Shown here: positions 1-11,378 of the stretch, in pieces
How the letters are laid out: every line of letters starts with the position of its first letter
Position numbering within the stretch: the first letter of the stretch is position 1
From: Phlegmacium glaucopus
Lineage: Eukaryota; Basidiomycota; Agaricomycetes; Agaricales; Cortinariaceae
DNA: 48,710 bases
Reading direction: 5' to 3'
NCBI GenBank assembly: GCA_015039465.1
Contig: MU130577.1
Coordinates: forward strand, 21,152 to 69,861
Notes under the pieces: model-generated
What the model was told of the DNA's origin: nothing
Databases searched by the model: none
The model's input: the letters and a program-made list of their open reading frames with translations, nothing else
Translations under genes and position numbers: made by a program

Positions 1-1218
1 CTTTAGAGACAGGTATTAATTCACGAACATTAAAGTTAACCATTTTATTCGTAGTGTATTATAAGAGGTCAATACATAATGTAACTCTGAATGACAAAGA
101 AAATAAGACCGACGCTGACAAAAAGGTAGTAGAGTCGGAAAGAGAGAGTCATCACATTAGTATCGTCAAAAAAGTCTTATTGTCTAAAATTATTTCTTAT
201 GTTTTATGTTAATCTTAATAGTGGCGATCTTGATCACAAACCTTCAGACCAGGTCAGGTCAAAAAACCATAAAAACCTGTCCTGGCAACTTGTTACAAGT
301 TGGCCAGGTGATTCGAAGATCTTCCAGTTTTCTGGCCTGACCTGGCTAACCTGGCCAGGTGTAGCCAAAAAATGTCAGGACCTTGTCAGTTGGCGCATGT
401 TCTGACAGGTCCTGGCCTGAAATCTGTTTATGACCAGTATAAAAGTATATATTTCAGTAGTGCGGTTTATACATCTACACTATATATGGAAATCTTATAC
501 GGGTTCTTGCAATTTAAGGTAAACCTTAACTGTTAGAATACTACTATAATAAACAAAAGATGATAGAACACATGTAAAAATGACAAAATAAAAAAAGAGT
601 CACTTATAAACTGGTTATTTATGCTAGAAATACAGTAAGCTTTCCCTTTTTATTTTCGATTTTTTGATCGTCAGAAAAAGGTCAGAAACGAAGAGATGGC
701 CAAGTCTGGCCAGGATCTTGGTTTCTGGCCAGAAAATGGTCAGAAACTAAGAGTTTTTGGTTTTTTGGTCTGACGACCAGACCAGAAAACGTCAGACCAG
801 ACCAGAAAACGTCAGACCAGACCAGAAAACGTCATAAAAAGGTCAGGACGTTGACCTGAAGGTTTGTGATCGATCTTGAGGTACCCTTCAACAAGACTTA
901 TATTTTCGGTAAACCTCGAAAGAATGTTACAAATGAGGTGAGTCTTGTCAGTTGTAGTACTACGTGCACTAACAAGACTTGTTAGTGTACGTACGAGTAA
1001 TTTATTAATAATAAATAAGAAACTAGGTTTTTAGTAGTACTTTAACCATTTCTTTTAAGTAAAGGTAATAAGGAAAAGAAAGGAGGTGGTTCGACGTGGA
1101 AACCAAAACCTACTTTACCTCACGAACATGGACTACTGGAACCCTTGTGGTCACCACCTTTTGTTCGTATAACCTGAAAACTATTTTGACTCCAGTAACT
1201 GTTTGAGTATAGATTTTC
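1..1218. other. Mirror-reversed (not complemented) segment; probable artefact
   Basis: Read backwards without complementing, this block matches the normal strand at about 37468-38456 and then 39588-39731 almost base for base. Position 1218 read backwards begins CTTTTAGATATGAGTTTG, which is found at 37473. Position 1 read backwards ends GGACAGAGATTT, and in the normal copy that sequence is followed by what lies at 1219 here. Reversing exactly 1-1218 therefore rebuilds a continuous duplicate of 37.5-40.3 kb, lacking about 1.1 kb that includes the solo LTR. DNA chemistry cannot produce a mirror copy, so open reading frames in this block mean nothing. Confidence 0.95.
233..870. mobile_element. 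hAT-like MITE seen in mirror image
   Basis: Within the mirrored block, terminal inverted repeats ATCACAAACCTTCAG / CTGAAGGTTTGTGAT are flanked by the 8-bp direct repeat CGATCTTG (225-232 and 871-878). Read backwards, these are the TAGTGTTTGGAAGTC ends and GTTCTAGC duplication of the MITE at 37822-38372. It is therefore the same insertion, made before the segment was duplicated. The interior is packed with GGTC/CTGG words. Confidence 0.85.
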
Positions 1219-1772
1219 ATTTGATAATTTTTGGGCTGGAGCCATCGCCAACAGTCACGTGTATATTATCATCGTTACACGTGATTGTTCTGAACAATCA
1301 CGTGCACACTTGGAATTTCAACATTCTGTTATATTATGGCTCACTCATGCCTCTAAAAAATTATTTTTCTCTATTCCCAAGTTCAGGGGACTATAAATAT
1401 TCAGCAGCAGCAAGAATTAAGAATTTTGGAGGCGTGGTGAGTGAGATATACTTAGTGATCCTCCTGATTGGGATATTATGCTCTCTGGCAGTTATGTAAG
1501 ATGCTAAAAATCACAAAACCACTTTATTTGGTTGTTAGAATATAGTTGAAAGCTATCTGCATGAAAAACCTGATTTTTAGTGTCCAAACTAGGATGAAAA
1601 ACTGCAAATTCTGTATTTACAGTATTTTGGGTATAACTTTTAAACCAGACCACCAAAATTCATGATTTTTGCACTGAGGTGTTTCATTTACTGTCCTCTA
1701 TCCATCCCCAATGATTTTTGAAATTTATTTTGTGACCCAACTTGAAGATTTTGCTCAACTGGGGTACTATGA
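1219..1772 (+). repeat. Segmental duplication, arm 1
   Basis: This stretch is nearly identical to 39732-40280, with a few transitions and small indels. It carries no convincing gene. It includes one copy of the dispersed CACGTGATTGTTC palindrome (1278-1304). Similarity stops abruptly at 1772, where the other arm runs into the Gypsy gag remnant. Confidence 0.9.
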
Positions 1773-2146
1773 TAAATCAGCTTACCATGGAAAAGATGGC
1801 TATGTTTCTACAGTGCTTTAAGTAAATTAGATTGCACCGTGAATTCATACTGTAATCTCAATCTTAATACACCACTGGACTGAGACTGCTGACCAGAGGA
1901 GGGTCAGAAACCATGTTTTTCCAATGCTCTCCAATGACCTCTCCACTTGAAACACCCGGAGAAGGGTTTTGGAATGCCCTGATCGCTTAAAGTGAGCAAA
2001 TTTGGAAAATATCCAGGAAGACGCTGGTGAGTGATTGTCAAAGATTCCCTCATGACAGTTGAGGTCTCCATGATCTAGGTCCAATGTTGTGCCGGTCGTT
2101 GACTCTCAGGTGACTGGTCATCACAGTCATGACTGCTCTCATGGCC
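1773..2146. other. No gene seen
   Basis: This is unique-looking sequence between the duplication arm and the hAT remnant. I see no convincing coding pattern, structured RNA or repeat in it. Confidence 0.5.
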
Positions 2147-4197
2147 CTAGGCCTGTGATTGTGCTGATCTGATTGGTGATGTGATAAGGCTGCGTGAAAT
2201 GGCTGCTCGACGTTCAAAATTCCATATGATAGGTAGTATAATAACATGTTCTTCTCTACTCAAACTCAAGAACTTGCTCTGTAGTATTATCAACATCCAT
2301 GTACTTTTGCAACTTCCCCACTGCCCATGCGAGGATGTATGTGATAGTAAGTCCTCCACCATCCAGGAGCCTGAGTATAATGTTGCATGTATGATTTTGA
2401 GGAAAGAAATGGGTGGAGGAGACGCATACATGCAGGAACACCTATCAATCTTATTGTCAGTTGGTTAGGACATTGCAGAAATCCCACTGCTTCTTGCAAG
2501 GTCATGGTATCTATTCTATGTGTTTCATGTTGAACATACTCAAGAAGTTGAAGTATATCTGAAGTCGAAGTACATATTGTTGGAAGTTATCTACCCTAAT
2601 CAAATAAGACCGATAAGCCCTGGCAGCCCCGGCTTACACTTAGCCGGGTTGCCATCAGCCATGACCAGGTTTGAATTCTTTTGCACAACCTTTCCATTGA
2701 ACTATTGACACCCTATGCCCATGAAATATTTTCTTTTCTGCAACTTCCAGAAGGTACCGTACAACAGTCTTAAAAGTTGAGACATGACAGATACCTTCCA
2801 TACCTCCTGTCAATGAAGAATCCTTTTGGAAAATATCAGATTTGAGATATACTAGCAGGACAAATTAGGGCATAATTCGTTACAGAGAAAGGTAAAAAAA
2901 TGGATACCAGGATTTAAATATGCCCCACATAAATATAAGTCTACGCTAGTTGCGAGGTTTCCATCCCCAAAAATCTGGCTATGACGTGAGTTAAGAATGC
3001 CAAGGACTTGCTCTTGTACGTTTTCAGGAAATTCCAAAAGTGGATCAAGAAGCATCTCCTTGATTGACCACATCATTGCATGCCAGAATATGTAAATGTC
3101 TCCAACTGTTGCTTCATTGGCTTCGAGGCATGTCGATGCCTTTAAGGCGGGCAGACCTAACTTGATAAGTTGTGCAAGAGCAAACTCAAACTCAAAGCTT
3201 GATCAGGAGGCTTCTCGAAAATACGTGGTGAAGACCTAAAAATCAGGATTAAATCAGGATCAATTTCAAGTTGTTTATTATAACGAAAATAAATTTGCAA
3301 ACTTACACCTAAATCAAATTGGCCACGCTCAACAACCTTTTTGATTGAATTGCAAAGACCATGCTGCAATGATAATTGTCCCAAAGCAAGTCTTTCCAAT
3401 AGAAACTAGTCCCTTTCCTATTCCACATAACACATGTGCAATTTTTAGTTCAGCTTCTCCAAGATGTGATTTGTGGAATTTTGTGATAACACCACGCATG
3501 ATGTGTAGGTTTATTGAAGTATGGAAGTTTGACAATGTCTTTAATGGTGTTGCTGATGAAATGGACAATATCGGGTGGATTAAACATAGTAGGGATTTCT
3601 TGGACCAATAATTCAGGATGAAGTGGAGTATTTCCTGTGCTATCACTCACAATAGCACATATCCGTGAGCAACCTACTCAGTCAATAACCTATGTGAGAT
3701 CTAATCAGTTTCTATAATCTGTATTATCTCCATGACAGTCATTAACAGACCTCAAGAACAAATGACTTAATCCAGACACCAGTGTGAGATTCCAATGTTG
3801 CTTCCCTAACCTCCATCAGATACACCTTTCTCTTGGCCGTTGACATGTGAAGTGTCCAAAATGCTTCCCATCCTTTTGTTGTCCCTCCATCACATGAAAC
3901 TGTGATATTCTCTTGGGTCTCCAGGTAAGCAACTTGTAGTGCTTGAATTTCTTCAGCCTGGCCAATGATATGAACTTCTTCTAATTTAGAATGTGATGCT
4001 GGCACGTAAGAGGGGTCTACTGCACTAAACAACCCTTTCCACATGTCGAGATCTGACACATGTGTTGGAATGCCAGCGACACAAAACAACTTGACAATGG
4101 CAAGGTCAAGTTTTTTGGTGGCGTTCTCTTTTTGCAAGTTTTTTTGCCTCATCGAAAAATGCTGAAGACTTCTGTGCAATGATGACAATACCTTCAT
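2147..4197 (-). pseudogene. hAT-family transposase (DUF659-like), decayed
   Basis: Read on the minus strand, the pieces run in hAT order. 4197-3742 holds the DUF659-like start, with an SCDGGTTKGWEAFW strand containing a catalytic-type Asp and a later SHTGVW. About 3650-3330 gives DSTGNT, then PDIVHFISNTIKDIVKLPYF, then GKGLVSIGKTCFGT, a block typical of fungal hAT enzymes. About 3076-2890 gives ILNSRHSQIFGDGNL...DLYLCGAYLNPG, the run-up to the dimerisation domain. Frames change and stops intervene between blocks, and the C-terminal part (below about 2500) is barely recognisable. The enzyme would have been a nuclear cut-and-paste transposase; it cannot be functional now. The family is fairly certain, exon limits are not. 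Confidence 0.75.
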
Positions 4198-4392
4198 TCC
4201 ACCTTCTCTTCTTTACTGCAACTTATACTTGAATATGACTGTGTATTACTGCTACTTGCAGTCATTGAGGGATCCTATTGGTTTGCGGTAAGCTTAGATT
4301 ATTTCAAGTTACATACCCATTTTTGGAGCAACTAACACATTTCCACACTCCACAATACAAGACTCACCATCAGAAAGAAAGGGGACTTAGGG

Positions 4393-5728
4393 TTAATAGT
4401 GGGACAGGGCATTTGTTGTGAGGATAGAGCATGAGAAAGTGTTGATCTGGTTTCCGGTTGGAAGGTCATGCTTCAAAAATAGTGTCGCAAATGATAAACC
4501 AATCCACCAATCCAAGACCTCGAGGAGCTCCAATGGTGGTAGGTATCCCATTGGATCAATGATTGCAGATGGCATCAGGATCAACAGGAAGACACGCTCC
4601 ACCACTTGTGATGCACACCCCAATGCCCATGATCCCATGTCGTGCAGCCTTGATAACACTTGACACACTGTGAGAATAATCCTTTGTTGATTAAACTGGA
4701 AATTGCAAAGTTTTGCTGGTTGTTGGATTTGTTTTGAACATTTCCTTAAACAGTAATCTTAGAACTACAAATTTATAAAAATCATATCAATGCAATGTCT
4801 TCACATACTAAAATATCATTCTTTTCATTTCCAATGACTTCTCAGGATGTATGTCCTCGAACTTTTTTGCAGGAACACCAACTATATTGGCAATGTCATT
4901 GTGACTACAGACCTTCAGTTAGGAGAACTGACAATGACCACGCTGGTACTTACATGTCAATTGCTAACTGCCCACTCTTGCGGGTGTACACAACCACAGA
5001 AAAAGAGACCAGGCCCATTTCATTGAAACACCCTCTTGCATTCTTTGTGAACCGTGAGTACCATTTCTCTTCGGTGAATCTGTGACAAAATACTCAGGGC
5101 CCTTTACTCTCATCGGCAGCAGGACAGGCATACTCACTTTCACTGGATCTCCTCCGGTAATCCCTCATGGGACATTTTATCGGCTTCAGCTCTGAGGGCA
5201 ACTCTCTCCGCCTCTGTCATTTTCTCAAGGAGGTTTTTAGCAGCTGTCGTTCAATGCTGAAACCATCCCGGTGTGTTCATATCAACTTCCTGGAGGTCCA
5301 TGATCAACGCAATCTTGCCAAGTACCTGGGCTTGCCTTGTCCACCAAAGAACGTCCATAAGGCAGTATTGGCTACCTTGCGCCAAGCGCATCTTTCTTGG
5401 TGCACGCCATACATTCCGGAGCCAGTTGATCAGTTCCTGAATGGATTACAACTGTGAGTGTTAAAACTCAATGCAATGGAAGTGTCCAACATACCACTGT
5501 CCGTACTTTTATTTCTCTATTGTCAACCACTTGTCCAACACTTATCCAATAGTTGAAAAGTGCTGGTAATATGTGGACCTGGGCAATTGTTTTTCTTGCT
5601 GCCGGTGAGGTTGCCTCCAAGTATTGGTTCTTGAACACATTGATGGCACCATGCTCTTGTGTATTATAGATCCGGGTCAGCCGGCCAGATGGATGACCAT
5701 ATAGATTGTGAGTTAAAATGGCATCCAT
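4393..5728 (-). pseudogene. KDZ-linked accessory protein with divergent HMG-like segment
   Basis: The gene starts at an ATG 145 bp from the KDZ transposase ATG and runs the other way. Exon 1 (5728 to about 5530) gives an INVFKNQYLEATSPAARK stretch followed by LPALFNYW, which resembles a divergent HMG box. Further down are ELINWLRNVWRAPRK, MDLQEVDMNTPGWF, and AAKNLLEKMTEAERVALRAE followed by LPEEIQ. About 5080-4960 gives FTEEKWYSRFTKNARGCF then VSFSVVVYTRKSGQLAIDM, and the last segment ends near 4393. KDZ elements of basidiomycetes are known to carry a divergent HMG-domain companion gene, which is the basis for the call. It has in-frame stops (for example between GWFQH and TTAAKN), and the exon 1 donor reads GATAAG where GGTAAG would be expected. 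It probably no longer works. Confidence 0.6.
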
Positions 5729-5872
5729 GAGAATATCAGAACCATGATATGAGAGGTGAAGAAGAGAACTTTGATCGTGGTTTGTGCCTCATGGTAAACA
5801 TGTGTCTGCCTTGTGTTACTTATTGGCCCACCCATAAATACACATTTGTAAAGTTGACCTTCTCTTCCATGA
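5729..5872. promoter_or_regulatory. Shared intergenic promoter of the head-to-head KDZ pair
   Basis: Only 144 bp separate the ATG of the minus-strand accessory gene (5728) from the ATG of the KDZ transposase (5873). A bidirectional promoter is inferred from this geometry. I see no unambiguous TATA box. Confidence 0.45.
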
Positions 5873-8199
5873 ATGTCGGTTGTCATGACCTCCAAAGGCC
5901 ATAAGCGCAAACGAGGGAGGAATCCCATGGTCGAGGGAGATACTGACTTAGCTAAGGCAGTTACATGTCAAACAATTTCAGAAACACAGATTGATGGCAC
6001 GACAGTTCAAAAGTGGGTCTGGGTATCAATGGATACACCAAAGGGGACATTGACAGCCATTGAGAAAGAACGGGAAGTCCCTGCAATAGAGTATGAGCCA
6101 GCACATATGTCCCCACCTACAGAACGAACACATTCCTATCAAGTGCGCATATACCTGACATATGAATCTGAATTCATGTCTTGACCTTCACAGACACAAA
6201 AGGATTATCTGGGGCAATACATCGACTGTATGGATGAATTTTTGGAAGCCTTTCTCAGTTGGGAGGCAATGCCAGATGGAATCGGCATGTGCCAGCACTG
6301 TCAGAAGAATGTCCTTGCTGTATGGTGATGTAAGGATTGTATGCTAGGTACCCCAATGTGCAGGCCATGTTTACGTGCAGGCCACAGGGAAAATCTGTTT
6401 CATCGCATTGAGAAATGGAATGGGGGATACTTTCACCCAGCGGAACAATGGGAGGTTGGCACATACCTTCTAGTCCGGCATCATTTGGGTGAAGCCGTGT
6501 GTGAGACCTTAACACATTGGTGAAGGTTTTTGGAGGACATGGAGGAAATGAAGGACAATGCCGAACAAGATCAGCTTTGCTGGGCCATCGGCGATCCACT
6601 GGGACCGGCACCGGCACCATACTTTGATGAGGATGATGAGTTTGATATGGAAGAAGGGACAAACAGGGGTGAAGAAGAAGATGATGATGATGAATGTGAT
6701 GACAGGGAGGATTTGAAGGATCCCACCATCCCACATCCCTACCTTGGAGCCAATGCTGGTGCCGGTCCAGACTCAACCATGCTGGGCACATATGTCAGAA
6801 TCATTCACTCAAACGGCCTTCACCACATTGTGATGGTCAGCTGCCATTGTCAAGCTGATGAAGTTCTACTGTTGGATCTGTTTGCTGCTCAGTTGCTGCC
6901 GGCTAGCTTCAAACATATCAAAACTGTATTTACAGCGGAGGTACTGGATTTGTATCGTTTGTGCAACTTGGAACTGACGGCATCGGCATACCAATTTTAT
7001 CAACTCATGCACCGGCTCACCCGGCCGATGGCCCTGGCAGAGGTGACAAACCTGTACAGAGAGTTGTGTAGAATGAGCCGGGTATGGTGTTGGATGAAGA
7101 AGCTGAAGTGGGCCCACTATGCCGGGACAGACAGCAAGGTCAATGAGGTGGGAGCCAGGGACTTGGCAATTTATTGCCCCGCATGCCCGCAAGCCGGCAT
7201 CAGTATCCCTGGTAATTGGAAGGATGATCCTGCATGGCAAGTGAAATCATTTCCAGTAGGTCCTGCCGGCACTTACAAATGGCCGTAGATGGGTGTTCAA
7301 ATGGATCTTTGTTGCTGATGGTAATTTCAAAGCAGATCATGTCCGGCAGAGGAATCCAGCTGGTGATATGTGGCTCTCTGAGGGAAGTGGCATGATGCCA
7401 CGCAATGATGAATACATGGACTTCCTTGCTTCCACCATTGAAAGGCTCACAGTGGGTGATTTTTCTCTGGGCGCCAATATAACTGCCGGTGCTGGTGCCG
7501 GTTGCTCTGGAACTGGCTATGTATTGACTTACTATTCGGCAGAAAGCACCCTGTGAAAACACATTCAGAGCAATCATGAATGCATTACAGGCCTTCAAAT
7601 TATGTGATGTGACTGGTCTCATCAGTATTGCTTGTGGCTGGCATGGGTGCTATGCTCCTCAAGCACTGGTAGACTTGTTTAGAGGAGAACAGCAGAAGAA
7701 CATTGATTTTGCCCTACTGAACGCATTGAAATCAACCCATGTGCAACCTGAACAAGGTGTCCTCTTGATCTATGACATTGCCTGTCAGTATTTTGTTCAC
7801 TTACAGGACCGAATCGGCAGCCTGCTCCCATTTGGCCTTGATATTGATGCTGCGATCAGCCTATTTCACATCCACACCCATAAAGATCAGTGTTTCTTTT
7901 GATATGCAACATCCTTTATTCCTGGTGCAGTGGTCATTGCCAGTGAAATTATGGAATCTCTGTGGTCATCACTCAATGCCATTTCTCTGACGGCATGCAC
8001 CGCGACGCTGGCACACCAGGCTGAAATGTTGGACAATCATGCGACGGATTCAAACCACAAGAAAACTCTCGGCATCATCTCCAGCCTATGCAGATCCAAT
8101 CGGACTGCAGTTGATATGCTGGACCACGCGAGAACATATTACCAGAATCTCATGGATCAAGCCAGCATCACCACAGTAGGAAAATGGAGGTCTTTACAC

Positions 8200-8470
8200 T
8201 CCCCCACATCTTCCTGGAGGATTCCTGGTGGATTCCTACCTATTCCGGGAGGATTCCAGGAGGATTCCTACCATTCCTGGTAGGAATACCAGGATTCCAG
8301 GGGGAATTTTCTACCAGCCAATTCCCCCTGAAATTGACATTCCTGGCTCTTCCTAATCCAGGAGGATTCCTGGTACTCAAGGAAATTGATACCAGGATTC
8401 CTGGAATTCCCTAGGAATCCCTAACACAGAATCCACCTGGAATTCACCTGGAATCCTGGGAATTCCAGAG
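8200..8470. repeat. Subterminal GGATTCC/GGAATCC array, left side
   Basis: Dense short words of the form CCTGGAGGATTCCTGG and GGAATTCC occur in both orientations just inside the left TIR. The matching array lies at 9720-9960 inside the right TIR. Such subterminal clusters usually bind transposase. The interior between them has no gene. Confidence 0.7.
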
Positions 8471-8699
8471 ATGAACTCAACTCTTACTTTTAAATATTAT
8501 TAAAAATTAAAAGAATCATATATAAGTCAATAGTAATTTAAATATACATAAGTTAACTGTAATTCATATATGTGTGGTGGCAATGCCTTGCCACCATTCG
8601 AATTTGAATTTTGTTCAGACCGCAAGGTGTGATCACGTGACCTCACATGATGCATGTTTCAGAAATCAACAAACGGTTAGTAATACACTCTCATTTCAC

Positions 8700-9600
8700 A
8701 ACTATCACAACCACCCCAGAACCACGAATACACGACAACAACAACAAACAACAACAACAACAATGGACAACAATGACAACAATGGATGATGATGACAACA
8801 ATGGACAACAACAACAATGGATGACGGTGACGACAGCTACCCCCCAACCAGGGGGTTTTTGGTTTTTATTTTTGTTTTTTAGTTTAGTTTCAATTCACTA
8901 ACAACTACCAGCAGCATACAACCACAACGACCGCCCATCACCACCATCCTCCACAACACACCACCATCACCACAACACACCACCATCACCACAACACACC
9001 GCTGGCACCTCGACAGCTGGCACCTTGTCACCCCCCCCTTCACCGGGGGGTTTTTCTTAGTTACAGTTCAAACAACAACAGTTACCCCCTCACATCTGGG
9101 GGGGGTTGTTTTATTTCAACGGACACTGAATGACAATGACAACAACGTTGAACGAACGACAGACAACAACAGACAATGACAGCTACCCCCCCTCCCCCCC
9201 CCTGTATGAGGGGGGGGTTATTTTTATCTCATTTATTTTAGTATGCTACCGGGACGACAATGACCACCCCCCCTCACTGGGGGGGTTATTTTAATTTTTA
9301 ATTTTTTAATTCTTCGTTTGATTACTCTGACGACAGGTATGACGACGAAGACCCACATTGACAACATCCAAATAACGACACGTGCAAACAATGACATGTA
9401 CAAACAATGACACATACAAACAATGATGCGTACAAATGACAACACACGTGTACGACAACCCCCCTCATGGGGGGTTTATTTATTTGATATACTATCACAG
9501 CCCTCACACAACAACAACAACGACAACCCCCTTGCCGGGGTTCATTTTAATTTTAATATACTACAATCATAACCCCCTCATGGGGGTACATTTTAGTTTA
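8700..9600. repeat. CAA/GAC microsatellite with G/C-run hairpins
   Basis: The core of the inserted element consists of ACAACAACAA-type repeats. They are punctuated by runs of C followed within about 15 bp by runs of G (for example near 8840-8856, 9031-9052, 9186-9217, 9266-9284, 9460-9472, 9528-9540). Each pair can fold as a C-run/G-run stem. Confidence 0.75.
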
Positions 9601-9719
9601 TTTAATAGGTTATTAATAAGTGATTAATGTACTTGTATATAATTTTCAATATATATCTTGCAATAAAAAAAATCAAGGAAAAATAAAATTAAATAAAACA
9701 AGTCAATGACTTAGCTGAT

Positions 9720-9965
9720 TTCACCAGAATTCCACCAGGAACTCACCAGGAATCCACCAGGAATACCAGGAATACTAGGAATACCAGGAATACTAGGAAT
9801 CCACCAGGAATTAATGAGGAATCCACCAGGAATTAGATAGGAATCCCAGGAATCCACCTGGAATCCACCCGGAATCTGTGAGGAATATTCTCATTTACCA
9901 GGAATTCCTGGATTCCTGGAGGATTCCTCCAGGATTCTGGGCAGTCCAGGCAGATTCCTGGAGGA
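9720..9965. repeat. Subterminal CACCAGGAATC array, right side
   Basis: Many copies of CACCAGGAATCC and ATACCAGGAAT lie just inside the right TIR. They mirror the array at 8200-8470 in inverted sense. Confidence 0.7.
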
Positions 9966-11378
9966 AGACGTGGGGGAGTGTAAAGTTCAGGGAAAATGGA
10001 CACAGGATGTTGAGCAGGCGGAAGTAATGCGAAAATATGATGTCTCAGTTATGGACATGTATGCTGCACAAATGGATGACGTTCTAGGGGATGTCCCACA
10101 GCCAGCACCTGGCATGCCGAGATCACCACTGGCGTCATGGATGGAAATGTCATTAGCAGCGGAAGAAAAACAGTGAGTCAATGACTTACCAATTCATTCA
10201 ATATTGACTGAAAATGGTAGGCTGGAGATTCAGGCAAAGGTTCGGCAACTGAGTCGAAAGGCCGGGAGTATTGACTGGCAGACTGTTGAGTTGGAACATG
10301 AACAACTGGCAGCCCTCCTCTCCAAGCTCAAAAATGCAATGCATCTTGCTGGGGTGAGTGAAAGTAATCAGCCTGCACTGGCGGTCAACGAGAGTCTGGA
10401 AATATGGGATGAGATTGTAAACAAGCCAGTGCCTACCGGCCCAAACACAGTCTCAGCTCCGGCGGATCCCCCGGCACCTTCAAATACTATCCCATCATTC
10501 ATCGGTCCCCCAGCAATAGAGGACCAATGGATACCACTGCTGTCAAATGGAAAGGTTAGATCAGAATATTGTGCTTTAGAACTCTCTCATCGGCTGTCAC
10601 ATGCCGATCACCACTTGAATCACATCCGAGAACTCATTGCAGAGAAGAGCTTCCAATTTTCCCACATCATTTGTGTCTCGCCACGTAAAGGTGTCAACAC
10701 ACACTCAAGAGCTGCTGTTAAAAAATTGAACCTGAAAATTTCTGTGCATTGCTGGTTGTATACACAATGCCAGGCACACCTAGTCATACTTGGTGCCGGT
10801 CCAGCGACTTTATCTCGATTTAAGAATTTGACACTGGGAGATGTAAAGGCCAGCACTGCCATAGTCAATCTGAATGAACCTGGATCCACACATCTGACAC
10901 TTTCCTGGCTCTGGCAAACGGCCAGTGGTCATTGTTGGGGATTAGCTACCGGTCATGTTGCCAGTGCCGATGCTATGCCGGACACAAACATTGTTGAATG
11001 TAAGTGCATTTAATTTTTACATTGACATTCTCCAAGTCTCACATTTCACAGTTCGTCGGGTGCATTGGTTGCGTGCAAGAGCCCAACTGATGAGATGGGA
11101 AGAAGAGGTCACCCTGACCAGGTATAAAATGCAGTGGACAGTCCGCTATTTCCTGTTCAAAAGTCTTGCATGGGCCGTCCCACCTGGCACCGGCACACCC
11201 GGCCCTCAACACCAGAGTGCCGGGTCAGTGGCGTATGCCAGACAGCAACAGGCGGTGTGGGAGGACATTATGAGAAAAGCAGATCGTACCTTTGCTAGAT
11301 TCAATCTTGCTTACCAATCACCTCTCTGAAGTTTTTTTACCATATATGGCTTATCAACCGTAGTCTTGTATCTCCACA

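Larger units (their letters stand above)
8189..9990. mobile_element. Non-autonomous TIR element inserted in the KDZ gene
   Basis: The ends are inverted repeats CTTTACACTCCCCCAC (8192-8207) and its complement (9970-9985), extended imperfectly by GGATTCCTGG-type sequence. The 10-bp GGAAAATGGA occurs on both sides (8179-8188 and 9991-10000). Removing the element plus one copy rejoins the KDZ frame as VGKW-TQDVEQAE without loss. No transposase is encoded. Three to five non-TIR bases lie between the duplication and each TIR, so exact termini are uncertain. Ten base pairs would suit a Mutator-like element; 8 bp (hAT or KDZ) is possible if two bases match by chance. Confidence 0.9.
5873..11329 (+). 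pseudogene. KDZ transposase (CxC2 type), split by an insertion
   Basis: Best model: 5873-6142, 6194-7236, 7289-7451, 7543-8188, 10001-10172, 10221-10999, 11052-11329; all phases fit and give about 1116 codons. The N-terminus is basic (SKGHKRKRGR). A CxC2 zinc cluster follows (CQHC, CKDC, CRPCLRAGH, then HRIEKWNGGYF). Next come the CPACPQAGI motif and the RNase-H-fold triad regions VADGNF (Asp), YDIACQ (Asp) and EIMESLW (Glu), with RHGC-like and EGSGMMPRNDEY motifs. The C-terminal RRVHWLRARAQLMRWEEEV is typical. The protein would cut and paste a large DNA transposon. There are four premature stops, all TGA: 6326, 6521, the 7236/7289 junction (needs a GC donor) and 7900. A further CGG to TGG change gives CGWHGC. 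Bases 8189-10000 are an insertion plus one target copy. The identity is sure; the GC-AG intron is my weakest step. Confidence 0.93.

Noticed and set aside
199..405. Open reading frame of 68 codons with repeated PGD/LTWP words
   Set aside because: It lies in the mirror-reversed block and inside a MITE, so the translation is meaningless.
6255..6791. Minus-strand frame of 178 codons
   Set aside because: It is a shadow of the KDZ exon, whose family motifs are unmistakable on the plus strand.
9031..9060. C-run/G-run stems as terminators
   Set aside because: They are spaced regularly within a microsatellite inside a mobile element; intrinsic terminators of this type are not a fungal feature.
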